Positions 24,483-33,357 of a stretch of DNA of 64,000 nucleotides are shown piece by piece; the first letter of the stretch is position 1, and the number at the start of each line of letters is the position of its first letter. The position numbers were made by a program, and so were the translations under genes. Location: contig CP005973.1 in NCBI GenBank assembly GCA_000940995.1, positions 930,001-994,000 of the forward strand. The letters are read 5' to 3'. Source of the stretch: Photobacterium gaetbulicola Gung47 (GTDB taxonomy: Bacteria; Pseudomonadota; Gammaproteobacteria; Enterobacterales; Vibrionaceae). A model generated the notes under the pieces. The model was not told where the DNA came from and did not search any database. It saw nothing but the letters and a program-made list of their open reading frames with translations.

Positions 24483-25025
24483 GACTCGTCCTCCTGTCTA
24501 CGCCAAACATGCTTGTCATTCTTCGTAGCCATGAGCGTCACTTGCGGTGTTGCCCATTGGTACGTAGAGATATTGTTCATCTTGCTATGACTCCACATGA
24601 TTGAGTGTCTAGTGACTGCTTCTTGATATATTCAGTTCCGGCCTTCCCTTGGGTTGTACTTCCCCAAGGTACTATGCCTTCTGCTGACTTCTTATTAACC
24701 GTCACGCAGCATCACTGCTGCACTAGTCTCGTCCGAGACAGCTAATAAGATCTCCCGAGGTAAGACGTTGTTCTTTCACTTGGTTGTGCCTGATTTACCC
24801 GTACACACTTCCCGTCGAGGCATTGGGCTATTCTATATATGGCTAGGTTACCCAAGTTGTACTGGCCTACTATCAGATTTCTGTTCGTCACAACCAAGTT
24901 TTGCCGTTTGCTTCCTTCAGATCCCACCTCACGGTGGACACCCTTGCATAGGCTAACGGTTCTCGCTCGACTGAGCCCGTAGAGGACTTTCACCTCCTAG
25001 AACAACGCCATGCTCGGCGCACCAT

Positions 25026-25050
25026 AAAAAAAGCAGCCAAGTGGCTGCTT
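25026..25050 (-). terminator. Terminator of the SPOR lipoprotein gene; intron target
   Basis: Stem AAGCAGCCA (25031-25039) with TGGCTGCTT (25042-25050). On the minus strand a T-run (A-run 25026-25032) follows and the group II intron begins two to three bases later. Confidence 0.85.
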
Positions 25051-25066
25051 TATAAACTCATTATCA

Positions 25067-25594
25067 CTAGTTGAGGCGAGTCAGTTTAGGGCTTGGAGAG
25101 GCCTTCACCTCGTCCAAGCTACGGATGAAAGGACCGTACGTTTTTACGTTATTGGGTAGCGCATCCAGTGCCTGACGAGCTTGCTCTCTGGTCTCAAACT
25201 GCCCGTAAAGCAAGGTATACCAAGGGATACCATTGAGCTCCTTCTTATTAGTCCAAACAGGCTTATCGGAAGGCAGCTTATTCATATATGAAGTGAAGCC
25301 TTTGTTGTGGCTCAGTGCCAATACCTGGATAGAGTAGCCAGACTTGGCTAATTGTGGCTGCGCAGCTTTATCCTCTTCGGCTGCTTTTTTAATAATATCC
25401 GCGGCTGTCGCTTGGTCTGGACCGCGCCCTTCATCGGACAGGGTTGAGTCAGCCAAGTTCGCAAGAGTTTCAGACTCCAGCTGCTCTTGATGATATATTT
25501 CCTGCTTTGATGAACTGATTATTTCAGTATTTCCTGAATCCGAAGCACACCCTGAAATCGCCGCAACAACGGCTAATACGGCTAGTTTTTTCAT
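25067..25594 (-). CDS. SPOR-domain lipoprotein
   Basis: Lipoprotein signal MKKLAVLAVVAAISGC, with lipobox ISGC and Cys at residue 16, then an acidic, Ala/Gln-rich linker, then a SPOR domain from about residue 85 (SGYSIQVLALSHNKGF, later WYTLLYGQFETREQARQALDAL, ending near YGPFIRSLDEV). SPOR domains bind denuded peptidoglycan at division sites. Start: ATG 25594 with GAGA upstream; an in-frame start six residues earlier lacks a site. It closely resembles the lipoprotein encoded at 47605-48015. Confidence 0.88.
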   Translation of the reverse strand: MKKLAVLAVVAAISGCASDSGNTEIISSSKQEIYHQEQLESETLANLADSTLSDEGRGPDQATAADIIKKAAEEDKAAQPQLAKSGYSIQVLALSHNKGFTSYMNKLPSDKPVWTNKKELNGIPWYTLLYGQFETREQARQALDALPNNVKTYGPFIRSLDEVKASPSPKLTRLN

Positions 25595-25747
25595 TATTTC
25601 TCTGCCAGACAAAAAATCTTATGCCATTTTGCCGTCGGAAATTCAACCATTCAAGCCTAAGATTAAGATAGATCAATAACTATCTGCCCTTCATCACAGG
25701 ATTTAAAGGTAAAATATTACTGCATTTTTTTATTTTTGGAGTCCATC

Positions 25748-26257
25748 ATGGCCGATACTCATATTCAGTGTGATTTAGATCTTCTGGATAAGTTAACTGT
25801 CATCCTTTATCGCACTGCTCTTTCTGCCTCAGCCGTAATTCTGTCTATTCTGGCCTGGGAAGTTGAAACCGGCACGACGGCGCTTGTTATTGCCGCCATT
25901 CTGGCTACCACGACAGTACACATCTACGATAAACGCTTCCGTTGGCTAATCCTCGGCAGCGCCCTTTTCGCTGTTACCTGGTTACTGGCAGGACTTTGGG
26001 CTCCACTGGCTTTGGGGGCTGCGCTATTTTCTTTCAGCGCCCTTGCAATAAAAGAGTACTTTTGTTTCCAAATAAAACCGTTGTTGTTAACCCCTCTGGC
26101 TCTAGCTGGCTTCTGGTTTTGTTTGATACTTGACCAAAACCAAATCAGTATCGCATTTAGCATGACGGGAGCCATCCTGCTTGCCGTTGCGGCATTTTCT
26201 AAATGGCGAATGCCTATGCACTACGATATCGGTGATAAAACGAAGTACCAAATTTAA
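25748..26257 (+). CDS. DUF2301 inner-membrane protein
   Basis: About 169 residues with several hydrophobic segments (SASAVILSILAW, TTALVIAAILATTTVHIY, LGSALFAVTWLLAGLWAPLALG, PLLLTPLALAGFWFCLIL, MTGAILLAVAAF), five probable membrane spans. The pattern matches the DUF2301 family of integral membrane proteins, which has no assigned function. I start at ATG 25748, with GGAG six bases upstream, rather than at TTG 25736. The gene faces the SPOR gene divergently. Confidence 0.75.
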   Translation: MADTHIQCDLDLLDKLTVILYRTALSASAVILSILAWEVETGTTALVIAAILATTTVHIYDKRFRWLILGSALFAVTWLLAGLWAPLALGAALFSFSALAIKEYFCFQIKPLLLTPLALAGFWFCLILDQNQISIAFSMTGAILLAVAAFSKWRMPMHYDIGDKTKYQI

Positions 26258-26423
26258 CTGTCTCCCACCAACGTATTAATCATGTGGCAAAGGACCTGCC
26301 ACTCTAACCTGCCCTGCCTAATCTATTGATAATAGGTTTTGATCACAGCTCATACACTTTAGCCAGAAACTCACCGTCGCTTCGGTTACACTCAGTGAAA
26401 AGCATTGGCCGAATGAGTGTGAT

Positions 26424-29114
26424 ATGGATGGACTAGACAAACTGCTCAAACCTAAGTCAATCGCCGTGATCGGTGCCTCGGATAATCCCAAACGGGCCGG
26501 TAATGTGGTCATCCGCAACCTATTGTCAGGTTCTTTCCATGGGCCTATCATGCCTGTCACCCCAAAGTACGATGCGGTAGCTGGTGTCCTGGCTTATCCG
26601 ACTATAGAGAGCCTTCCTCGTGTTCCAGATTTAGCCATCGTCTGTACCAATGCCCACCGTAATGTTGAAGTTATCAGACAGTTAGGAGAAAAAGGCGTAA
26701 AGGTTGCCATCGTCCTCGCGGCAGGCATGTCCAATATCGTGACTGATGGTGAAACAGAAGAGCAGCGTATGTTCACCGTGGCCAGCCAGTTTAATATGCG
26801 ATTGGTCGGTCCTAATAGCATGGGGCTTATCCTGCCATGGATTAACCTCAATGCCTCTTTTTCGCCGATTCCGGCCAACAAAGGAAATATTGCCTTTATT
26901 TCGCAGTCGGCAGCGGTATGTACCACTATCTTGGATTGGGCAAAAAATAAAAATGTTGGCTTTTCTACTTTCCTCTCACTGGGTGATGCCTGTGATATCA
27001 ATTTTGCAGAACTGCTTGATAACCTGTGCCGAGACAGTAAGACCGAGGCCATCCTTCTTTACATCGACTCGGTAAAAGATGCAAGACGGTTTATGTCGGC
27101 AGCCCGGGCCGCTGCCCGTAACCGGAGGATCCTGGTTGTTAAAAGTGGCAGAACACCTGCCGGTAGTGCTGCAGCCTTTTTACATACTGGCTCTCCAGCA
27201 GGACTCGATGCCGTTTACGACGCCGCCATACGTCGCTCAGGGATGTTACGAGTCAACAACACTCACGAGCTTTTCGCTGCTGTTGAAACCCTTGCCCATT
27301 CAGTGCCTCTGCGTGGTGAACGCTTGGCCATTTTAACCAACGGCGGTGGCCCTGCGATAATGGCCGTTGATGCGTTAGCTGACCGGGGGGGGAAACTTGC
27401 CCAATTAAGCGACGAAACCACCAGCAAACTCTCCGCCATATTGCCTTCGTGCTGGTCCAAGGCCAACCCCATCGACATCATCGGTGATGCAGATATCAGC
27501 CGCTATGAACAGGCAGTCAAAATCCTTCTGGACAGCGATGACTTTGACGCCTTATTGATCATGCACTCACCTTCTGCGATTGCTCAAGGTAACGAAACCG
27601 CCCAACGATTGGTTGAAGTGCTCAATGCCCATCCAAGGACTCGAAAGTTTAATATATTGACTAACTGGGCCGGTGAAGATGAAGCGGTCGTATCACGCAA
27701 GATTTTCACCCAAGCGGGTTATCCCGCTTACCGCACGCCAGAAAGTGCAGTTTCAGCCTTCATGCATTTGGTTGAGTACCGCAGGAACCAAAAGCAGCTG
27801 ATGGAAACCCCCGTCTCGTATGGTGAGACAAAGGCCAATCCGCGTCACGTACATGATGTCGTCAACCACCTGCTTGCTCAGGGTGTCACCCAGCTTGAAA
27901 CTCATGATGTCAGGCCGGTTCTGGAAGCCTATGGTTTTAAGACTCTCCCTACTTGGATCGCCAGTGATCCTGCAGAAGCGGCCCATATTGCCAACCAAAT
28001 CGGTTACCCGGTTGCAGTAAAGTTACGCTCCCCCGATATTCCTCATAAGTCTGAGGTCCATGGTGTATTACTTTACTTACGCACCGCGGAGGAAGTCGCC
28101 AACGGTGCACAGGCGATTCTTGACCGTGTATCGCTTGACTACCCGAAAGCCAGAATTGACGGTCTGTTGGTACAGCGAATGGCCAAGCGCGCCGGTTCAC
28201 AAGAACTTCGGTTATCGGTTCACCACGACAGTATTTTTGGTCCGGTTATATTATTGGGTGAAGATACTGGAGATTGGGACATTCATAAGAATGCCGCCGT
28301 CGGCATCCCGCCTTTAAATATGGCGCTAGCCCGCTATATGGTTATCAATGCCATTAAAACAGGGAAAATTACCCAGCGAAATCTACCGGACAAAATCGAT
28401 ATCCCCGCGCTGTGCAGACTGCTGGTGAAAACCTCTCAGTTAATTATCGATTGCCCGGAGATAGAGTCTTTCGATATACACCCGTTGCTGGCGACAGGCG
28501 ACGAAATGACTGTTATTGACGCTTCGATGACAATTCGCCATTTTGAGGGTAACCGCCAGAAACAGCTAGCAATTCGCCCTTATCCCAAAGAGCTTGAGGA
28601 AGAAGTTGCGCTCAAAAATGGCGAGCGGATATTGCTGCGACCGATCCTGCCAGAAGATGAGCCTCAGCATGCCGATTTTATCGCCAAGGTTTCTGTTGAA
28701 GATCTGTATAAGCGCTTCTTCTCTGATGTTGGTGAGTTTAACCATGAAGCATTGGCTAACTTAACGCAAATTGATTACGACCGTGAAATGGCTTTTGTTG
28801 CCGTAAAGGCGTCGACAAATGAAAATGGTAAATTGGAAGAGTCAATAATAGGGGTAACACGAGCTCTATCTGATCCAGAAAATATCGAAGCCGAATTTGC
28901 TATCCTTGTGCGTTCAGATCTCAAAGGGATCGGGCTGGGTAGTATATTAATGAATAAGATCATCCGCTATTGCCGAGAAGCGGGCCTAAAGCGCATTACC
29001 GGTATGACCATGCCCTCTAACCGAGGCATGGTCATGCTGGCACAAAAGGTGGGTTTCGAGATAGATATCCAAATGGAGGACGGTATCGTTGAAATGTTGC
29101 TGCCACTTAAATAA
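26424..29114 (+). CDS. patZ: PatZ-type protein lysine acetyltransferase (acyl-CoA synthetase-like + GNAT)
   Basis: 896 residues (E. coli PatZ/YfiQ/Pka 886). The N-terminal three quarters form the inactive ADP-forming acyl-CoA-synthetase-like part: a CoA-binding Rossmann domain (LKPKSIAVIGASDNPKRAG), a ligase domain (LAILTNGGGPAIMAVDALA) and an ATP-grasp region (GYPVAVKLRSPDIPHKSEVHGV). From about residue 730 a GNAT domain follows (RPILPEDEPQHADFI, then LVRSDLKGIGLGSILMNKIIRY with the acetyl-CoA loop). It acetylates lysines, classically of acetyl-CoA synthetase, and links carbon status to metabolism. Start ATG 26424 has only a weak ribosome site. Confidence 0.93.
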   Translation: MDGLDKLLKPKSIAVIGASDNPKRAGNVVIRNLLSGSFHGPIMPVTPKYDAVAGVLAYPTIESLPRVPDLAIVCTNAHRNVEVIRQLGEKGVKVAIVLAAGMSNIVTDGETEEQRMFTVASQFNMRLVGPNSMGLILPWINLNASFSPIPANKGNIAFISQSAAVCTTILDWAKNKNVGFSTFLSLGDACDINFAELLDNLCRDSKTEAILLYIDSVKDARRFMSAARAAARNRRILVVKSGRTPAGSAAAFLHTGSPAGLDAVYDAAIRRSGMLRVNNTHELFAAVETLAHSVPLRGERLAILTNGGGPAIMAVDALADRGGKLAQLSDETTSKLSAILPSCWSKANPIDIIGDADISRYEQAVKILLDSDDFDALLIMHSPSAIAQGNETAQRLVEVLNAHPRTRKFNILTNWAGEDEAVVSRKIFTQAGYPAYRTPESAVSAFMHLVEYRRNQKQLMETPVSYGETKANPRHVHDVVNHLLAQGVTQLETHDVRPVLEAYGFKTLPTWIASDPAEAAHIANQIGYPVAVKLRSPDIPHKSEVHGVLLYLRTAEEVANGAQAILDRVSLDYPKARIDGLLVQRMAKRAGSQELRLSVHHDSIFGPVILLGEDTGDWDIHKNAAVGIPPLNMALARYMVINAIKTGKITQRNLPDKIDIPALCRLLVKTSQLIIDCPEIESFDIHPLLATGDEMTVIDASMTIRHFEGNRQKQLAIRPYPKELEEEVALKNGERILLRPILPEDEPQHADFIAKVSVEDLYKRFFSDVGEFNHEALANLTQIDYDREMAFVAVKASTNENGKLEESIIGVTRALSDPENIEAEFAILVRSDLKGIGLGSILMNKIIRYCREAGLKRITGMTMPSNRGMVMLAQKVGFEIDIQMEDGIVEMLLPLK

Positions 29115-29151
29115 TAGAGGCAGTAAACCACTGACAGCGGCAGGCTAACAA

Positions 29152-30048
29152 CTAGTGGTTAGCCTGTTTATTCCACAGCGAGGTAATATGCTGTATGCAC
29201 CAAGACTTCGCTTTCCCCATTCGGCTACGATTCCAAGCTATCACCAATTCAAGCTCCTGGACGGGATCATCTCCAATAACCACCAGCTCCCCACTTTCTA
29301 TGGCATCTTGAGCATGGCAATACGACATCGTCGCGATACCTAGCCCGGCCTTCAATGCTTGTAACTTGTCATGCATTGAGCCAACCGTTAGCAAAGGTTG
29401 ATCATCGAGAATGTTATAGGTCATAGGCGGTAGATTACGTGCCGTATCAGCAACGGCAATACCGCGATATTGTTTGCGAATAAGCGGATCCAGCGGGTAT
29501 TTATGTTTATGAATGGGATGATCTGGGTGTGCCAGCCAAATAACATCCATGGTTCCCAGACTCTGGGTTTTGACTTCCGGTGGTGCCACGCTCGGGGCCG
29601 GAGCAACGAGGATATCAGCACGGTCTTGCGCTAGCGCTTCCCAGCAGCCCGCCAAAATTTCTTCCTGGAAGCGAATTCGCGTCTTGCTTTGCTGGGCCAA
29701 GCCATCCACCAGCGGAAAAAACGTGTCCACCTTCACCAGGCCATCGTAGGCAATGGTAATATCGAGCTCCCAACCATGCGCCAGTGCACTGGCATCGGCG
29801 ATCATTTCATCGGCGGCAGTCAATAACATACGCCCCCTCTCGAGGAGAAGATGACCCGCTTTGGTAAAGACGGCTTTATGACCAGAGCGATCAAAAATAA
29901 CCAAATCTAAATCTTGCTCCAGTTTCTGCACCTGATAGCTCAAAGATGAAGGCGCTCTGCCTAGCTCTTCCGATGCTGCTGCGAAACTTCCCCGTCGCTC
30001 AATAGCATCGAGCACCATCAAAGCTTCAAAAGACAATAGCTTATTCAC
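29152..30048 (-). CDS. yhaJ: LysR-family regulator, YhaJ-like
   Basis: 298 residues; LTTR with helix-turn-helix at residues 18-40 (RRGSFAAASEELGRAPSSLSYQ). Closely follows YhaJ of E. coli in key blocks: 'LLERGRMLLTAADEM', 'ADILVAPA', 'HPIHKHKYPLDPLIRKQYRGIAVADTARNLPP' and the tail 'MGKAKSWCIQHI'. YhaJ senses quinone or aromatic compounds and controls the yqjF regulon in E. coli; the target here is unknown. Start GTG 30048, with AAGGAG five bases upstream. Separated from the next LysR gene by only 117 bp. Confidence 0.85.
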   Translation of the reverse strand: MNKLLSFEALMVLDAIERRGSFAAASEELGRAPSSLSYQVQKLEQDLDLVIFDRSGHKAVFTKAGHLLLERGRMLLTAADEMIADASALAHGWELDITIAYDGLVKVDTFFPLVDGLAQQSKTRIRFQEEILAGCWEALAQDRADILVAPAPSVAPPEVKTQSLGTMDVIWLAHPDHPIHKHKYPLDPLIRKQYRGIAVADTARNLPPMTYNILDDQPLLTVGSMHDKLQALKAGLGIATMSYCHAQDAIESGELVVIGDDPVQELELVIAWNRSRMGKAKSWCIQHITSLWNKQANH

Positions 30049-30164
30049 CTTTTCTCCTTGCGGTCTTAAAAATCACTACGGAAACCAACTTACCCTTTCT
30101 AGGAATTCACCTTAACTATCCTTTGCAAGCAAATCCATAAATAATTGGTTAACATGCCAGATAG

Positions 30165-31079
30165 TTATTCGAGATTGTGCAAGCCAGAGCCCCACTGGTA
30201 GTGAAAAGCCTCGAACTCTTCGATGAACACTTTATAGCGTTGTGGTGTATGCAGACTCTGCTTGTAGAGTATGAACAACTCTCCTTGTTCGAACCAGTTA
30301 CCATCAAACAAACGAACCAGTTCACCACTCTCAACATATTCTCGAACCTGGTTGGCCGGTATCAACCCAATCCCGAAACCTCCCAGAGCTAGATTTATCG
30401 CGATATCAATCGAGTTGGTCGTCATGTCGCCAGAGACTTCGACTTGCCTTTTATTACCGTCACGGTTTTGCAAATTCCAATAACGTTCTACGTTCGGCGT
30501 ATTGGTTTGGGTAATACACTGGTGTAACTCGAGATCATGGACAAATTGCGGCACCCCCTGCTTTTTCAAGTACGCCGGTGAAGCGTAACAGCAGCGCACA
30601 AAGGTTGACACTTTTCGGCAAACTACACTTTCATCGCTTAGCCAAAACGGGGCAATCATCAAATCCACGTCCTCAAACAAGGTCAATGTGCAGGGTGTCA
30701 AGGTATGGAAGTGTATATGGATATTTGGGTGCTTTTCATGAAAACTCGGTAGGAAAAACTTGGTCAGAAAGCGCGCCATAGGATGAAGGCAACCAATTCG
30801 AAGCTGGCCACTAATTCCCTTTCTTTCAACATGCAGTTGCTCGACAGTATGGTCTATCAGATCGAGGATCTTTGTTGCCGACTCAAGAAATGCCTCCCCT
30901 TGCGGAGTTAAGCTAATATTGTTGCCCCGCCGGTGTACCAATGTGACATTTAAGTCTTGTTCCAGCGCTTTAATCTTTCGGCTTAATGTCGGCTGGCTCA
31001 CATCCAGCGCCTTAGCAGTTTCCGTGTAATTGAGCTTTTTTGCCAGCAAGGCAAACATTTTAACCGCTTCAATATCCAT
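30165..31079 (-). CDS. LysR-family regulator, divergent from the cytochrome operon
   Basis: 304 residues with helix-turn-helix at 15-40 (NYTETAKALDVSQPTLSRKI) and an effector domain (QLRIGCLHPMARF, then GGFGIGLIPANQVREYVESGELVRL). LTTRs usually regulate the gene divergent to them. Here that is the porin-PCuAC-cytochrome operon that starts at 31310, across a spacer of about 230 bp. I infer that it controls that operon. Its effector ligand is unknown. The start is ATG 31079. Confidence 0.88.
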   Translation of the reverse strand: MDIEAVKMFALLAKKLNYTETAKALDVSQPTLSRKIKALEQDLNVTLVHRRGNNISLTPQGEAFLESATKILDLIDHTVEQLHVERKGISGQLRIGCLHPMARFLTKFFLPSFHEKHPNIHIHFHTLTPCTLTLFEDVDLMIAPFWLSDESVVCRKVSTFVRCCYASPAYLKKQGVPQFVHDLELHQCITQTNTPNVERYWNLQNRDGNKRQVEVSGDMTTNSIDIAINLALGGFGIGLIPANQVREYVESGELVRLFDGNWFEQGELFILYKQSLHTPQRYKVFIEEFEAFHYQWGSGLHNLE

Positions 31080-31309
31080 TAAATCCTCGCGTTAAGTACC
31101 TATCATCCGTGCAATCGAATTTTACTGACTATCACCTCAATATTCTCGGTGCATCACTTAATTAGCAGAAAAACCTGCCCCTTTTTTGATCTCGTATGCG
31201 CTATTCATTTTATGAATAGCAGTCATTACGGACCTGCGTATTGCAAAAAAAACAACTCGATATAATTCAACACAATTCTTCATATCTAACCCTTTCGAGT
31301 AAGTATTTC
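31080..31309. promoter_or_regulatory. Divergent regulatory spacer of LysR gene and cytochrome operon
   Basis: About 230 bp, AT-rich. It must contain promoters for both directions. A small hairpin-like stretch near 31199-31220 (GCGCTATTCATTTTATGAATAGCA) forms an inverted repeat CTATTCAT/ATGAATAG, a candidate LysR-type binding site. I see no further clear motif. Confidence 0.4.
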
Positions 31310-32272
31310 ATGGATGTAAAAACTAAAGTGCTCTACTGTGCAATGGCCGTGCTGTCGACGCCGGCTTTAGCCAGCGAGTTTGTACCACCGTCGGTCTACG
31401 GCAATGTTCTGGGCCAAATAAAATGGGAGGACAACAAAGACTATCAATCTGAAATTCAGAGCGTTCAACTCGGCCTGCTTGGGCACCACCGAACAGATTT
31501 AGTCCGGATTCGCTACAACATTGAGGCGGAATACGGCCGGGATCTAACGGCAAAAACAGAACAAGACCGAGATTTTGACATCCGCCTGAGCGAAGCCAAT
31601 CTCATTTTGCTTAACCACTCTCTTGGCTCTCTGTATTTCGGCAATGGCACCGTCGGTACCTACAAGGATTTGTATTCAAAAGTCGATATCTTTGACAGTA
31701 ACAATATGAAACGTTGGAGCGGTTCAACTCTCTATCGCCAGGGGGTGTACGGTACCAACCAAATTGCTTACGGGACACCGATTTGGAACGGGCTGCAATT
31801 TAAGGGAGCCATCATCAGCCCGAATGACAGCAATGGCAACAATGTCGATGTCTACGGCTTACGCCTGATTTATAACAAGGGCAACTTTAATGCGACTTTA
31901 AATAGAGCATCCACCCACCACAAGCAGCTTCCAGCCAATGCGACCGAGGACTATGTCCGCTACGCATTTGTCTCCTCATACCAACTCAAAGACTTCTATC
32001 TCGCTGGCTTGGTTGAATTAAACCAAGACGACCCTGCGGGTGACAGCAATGTCTATGGCTTATCCACCAAGTATCAGCTCAATAACGTGACCTTCAAGCT
32101 GGGAGCCCAATTCAAGGATTATGACGATGCTAGCCAAAATAACGAAACCCTCTACCTAGCGAACGCCAGCTATGCGTTCGACAAACATTTCACCACCTTT
32201 GTTGAGCTAGCGGAGTACGCAGAAGACAGCAAAAACGATCGCATCAACATCGGCCTGAACTTTCACTTTTAA
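31310..32272 (+). CDS. Outer-membrane porin (Gram-negative porin family)
   Basis: About 320 residues. A signal peptide (MDVKTKVLYCAMAVLSTPALAS) precedes many alternating amphipathic beta strands and the typical C-terminal strand ending in Phe (RINIGLNFHF). The block EAYGRDL-like (IEAEYGRDLTAKTEQ), GNGTVGTYKDL and VYGLRLIYN are usual for enterobacterial/Vibrio porins of 16 strands. I start at ATG 31310, where the signal sequence begins and GAGTAAG lies upstream. An in-frame start at 31241 would add 23 residues. It is the first gene of the eight-gene operon and may pass a small substrate to it. Confidence 0.85.
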   Translation: MDVKTKVLYCAMAVLSTPALASEFVPPSVYGNVLGQIKWEDNKDYQSEIQSVQLGLLGHHRTDLVRIRYNIEAEYGRDLTAKTEQDRDFDIRLSEANLILLNHSLGSLYFGNGTVGTYKDLYSKVDIFDSNNMKRWSGSTLYRQGVYGTNQIAYGTPIWNGLQFKGAIISPNDSNGNNVDVYGLRLIYNKGNFNATLNRASTHHKQLPANATEDYVRYAFVSSYQLKDFYLAGLVELNQDDPAGDSNVYGLSTKYQLNNVTFKLGAQFKDYDDASQNNETLYLANASYAFDKHFTTFVELAEYAEDSKNDRINIGLNFHF

Positions 32273-32281
32273 GGAGCTTTT

Positions 32282-32734
32282 ATGAAAAAACTCATTGCTA
32301 GCCTAGGACTGCTCACAACGCTATGCGCTCAAGCTGATGTCACCATCCGCGACTGCGTTATCGTAGAGCCAGCACCCAATGTTAATCGCACCGCCCTTTT
32401 TTTCACCGCTGACTATTCCGTTAATGAAGAAGTGAAAGCGCTTCGCTTGCCCTCTCCAGAGGCTATTCTCGGCGGGGACATATCGGCATTAACTGACAAT
32501 GTGCAGATCCATAAAACAGAAATGAAGGATGGCGTTATGAAAATGCAACGTATCCCGAAACTGTTCCTGGAGAAGGATGGGAAAACCGTGCTCAAAAGAG
32601 GTGGCTTGCACTTTATGTTGATGGATCTGAAAAAGCGTCCCGTTGCTGGCGAAAGCTACCCTGTCAACATATGGCTAACCTATCTCGCTGACGCCCAGTG
32701 CGAAGCCAGCGTTGTTAAAGCAAACCAACTTTAA
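32282..32734 (+). CDS. PCuAC-type periplasmic copper chaperone
   Basis: 150 residues with a signal peptide (MKKLIASLGLLTTLCAQA). The PCuAC copper motif H(x)M...HxM is seen as 'HKTEMKDGVMKMQRIP' (His and Met residues) and later HFMLMDL. PCuAC carries Cu(I) to CuA-type or other cuproprotein sites in the periplasm, usually in concert with SCO1/SenC. RBS TAAGGAG just before the ATG and 9 bp after the porin stop: same transcript. Together with the SCO and TlpA-like genes below it gives a full copper-insertion set. Confidence 0.85.
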   Translation: MKKLIASLGLLTTLCAQADVTIRDCVIVEPAPNVNRTALFFTADYSVNEEVKALRLPSPEAILGGDISALTDNVQIHKTEMKDGVMKMQRIPKLFLEKDGKTVLKRGGLHFMLMDLKKRPVAGESYPVNIWLTYLADAQCEASVVKANQL

Positions 32735-32745
32735 TTGAGGGCGCA

Positions 32746-33357
32746 ATGAAAATAATTCAGCAAATCAAACAAGTGAAGCGCTCGGTTATTGCCGTCATTG
32801 CCTTGGCCGGTACAGGCCTAGGCTTGCTATTCGCCCTCCCAGCGACTGAAGTGCTACATGCATTCAGTACCAACGAATTTTGTGGCTCATGCCATACCAT
32901 GCAACCTATGGCAGAAACCTTCGAGCAAAGTATTCATGGCGGTAATAACTCCCAGGGTTTTGTCGCAGAGTGTGTTGATTGCCACTTACCCAAGTCCAAT
33001 GTTGTTGAACAGCTCTACGTCAAAGGGACATCGGGCATGCGCCATCTGTGGGGTGAATATGTAAAGGGAATGGATGCCCTTGATTACCAGGCTAACCATG
33101 AAAAGCGTACAGAATTTGTTTTCGATTCCGGTTGTGAAAACTGTCACCGCACTTTAGAACATCGGGCCTCTATAGCCGATGAACAATCTGCAGTTTCCGA
33201 TCAGGTACACCAGATGGCTTTTGCCAACCGTGACACTGACACAGATTACCAATGCTCTAGCTGTCACTTCGACATCGCCCACCCGAATTTGAAACGCAAC
33301 ATGCGTCTACGTGAAGAAGAAAAAATCCGCGAACTAGCGGCAGTAGGAGGCCTATAA
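32746..33357 (+). CDS. NapC/NirT-family tetrahaem cytochrome c
   Basis: About 203 residues. One N-terminal membrane anchor (SVIAVIALAGTGLGLLFALP) and four c-type haem sites: CGSCHTM, CVDCHLP, CENCHRT and CSSCHFD. Members of the family (NapC, NirT, NrfH, TorC) are quinol dehydrogenases that pass electrons from the membrane to periplasmic reductases. Size and number of haems fit NapC/NrfH. The stop (TAA 33355-33357) directly abuts the ATG of the next gene, so the two are translationally coupled. Confidence 0.92.
   Translation: MKIIQQIKQVKRSVIAVIALAGTGLGLLFALPATEVLHAFSTNEFCGSCHTMQPMAETFEQSIHGGNNSQGFVAECVDCHLPKSNVVEQLYVKGTSGMRHLWGEYVKGMDALDYQANHEKRTEFVFDSGCENCHRTLEHRASIADEQSAVSDQVHQMAFANRDTDTDYQCSSCHFDIAHPNLKRNMRLREEEKIRELAAVGGL

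Larger units (their letters stand above)
23133..25022 (-). mobile_element. Group IIC intron, complete
   Basis: About 1.89 kb on the minus strand. The 5' end GTGCGCC starts at 25022, directly after the terminator of the SPOR lipoprotein gene (hairpin 25031-25050 and T-run 25026-25032). The RNA region 24483-25022 covers domains I-IV, and the open frame sits in domain IV. Domain V lies at about 23173-23207 (ACCGCCGTA ... TACGGTGGT on the minus strand). Domain VI and the terminal CTACTCGAT end at about 23133. Insertion behind rho-independent terminators is the hallmark of class C group II introns. Confidence 0.85.

Noticed and set aside
24742..24993. Open frames inside the 5' part of the group II intron
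   Set aside because: This region is structured intron RNA (domains I-IV); the frames are incidental.
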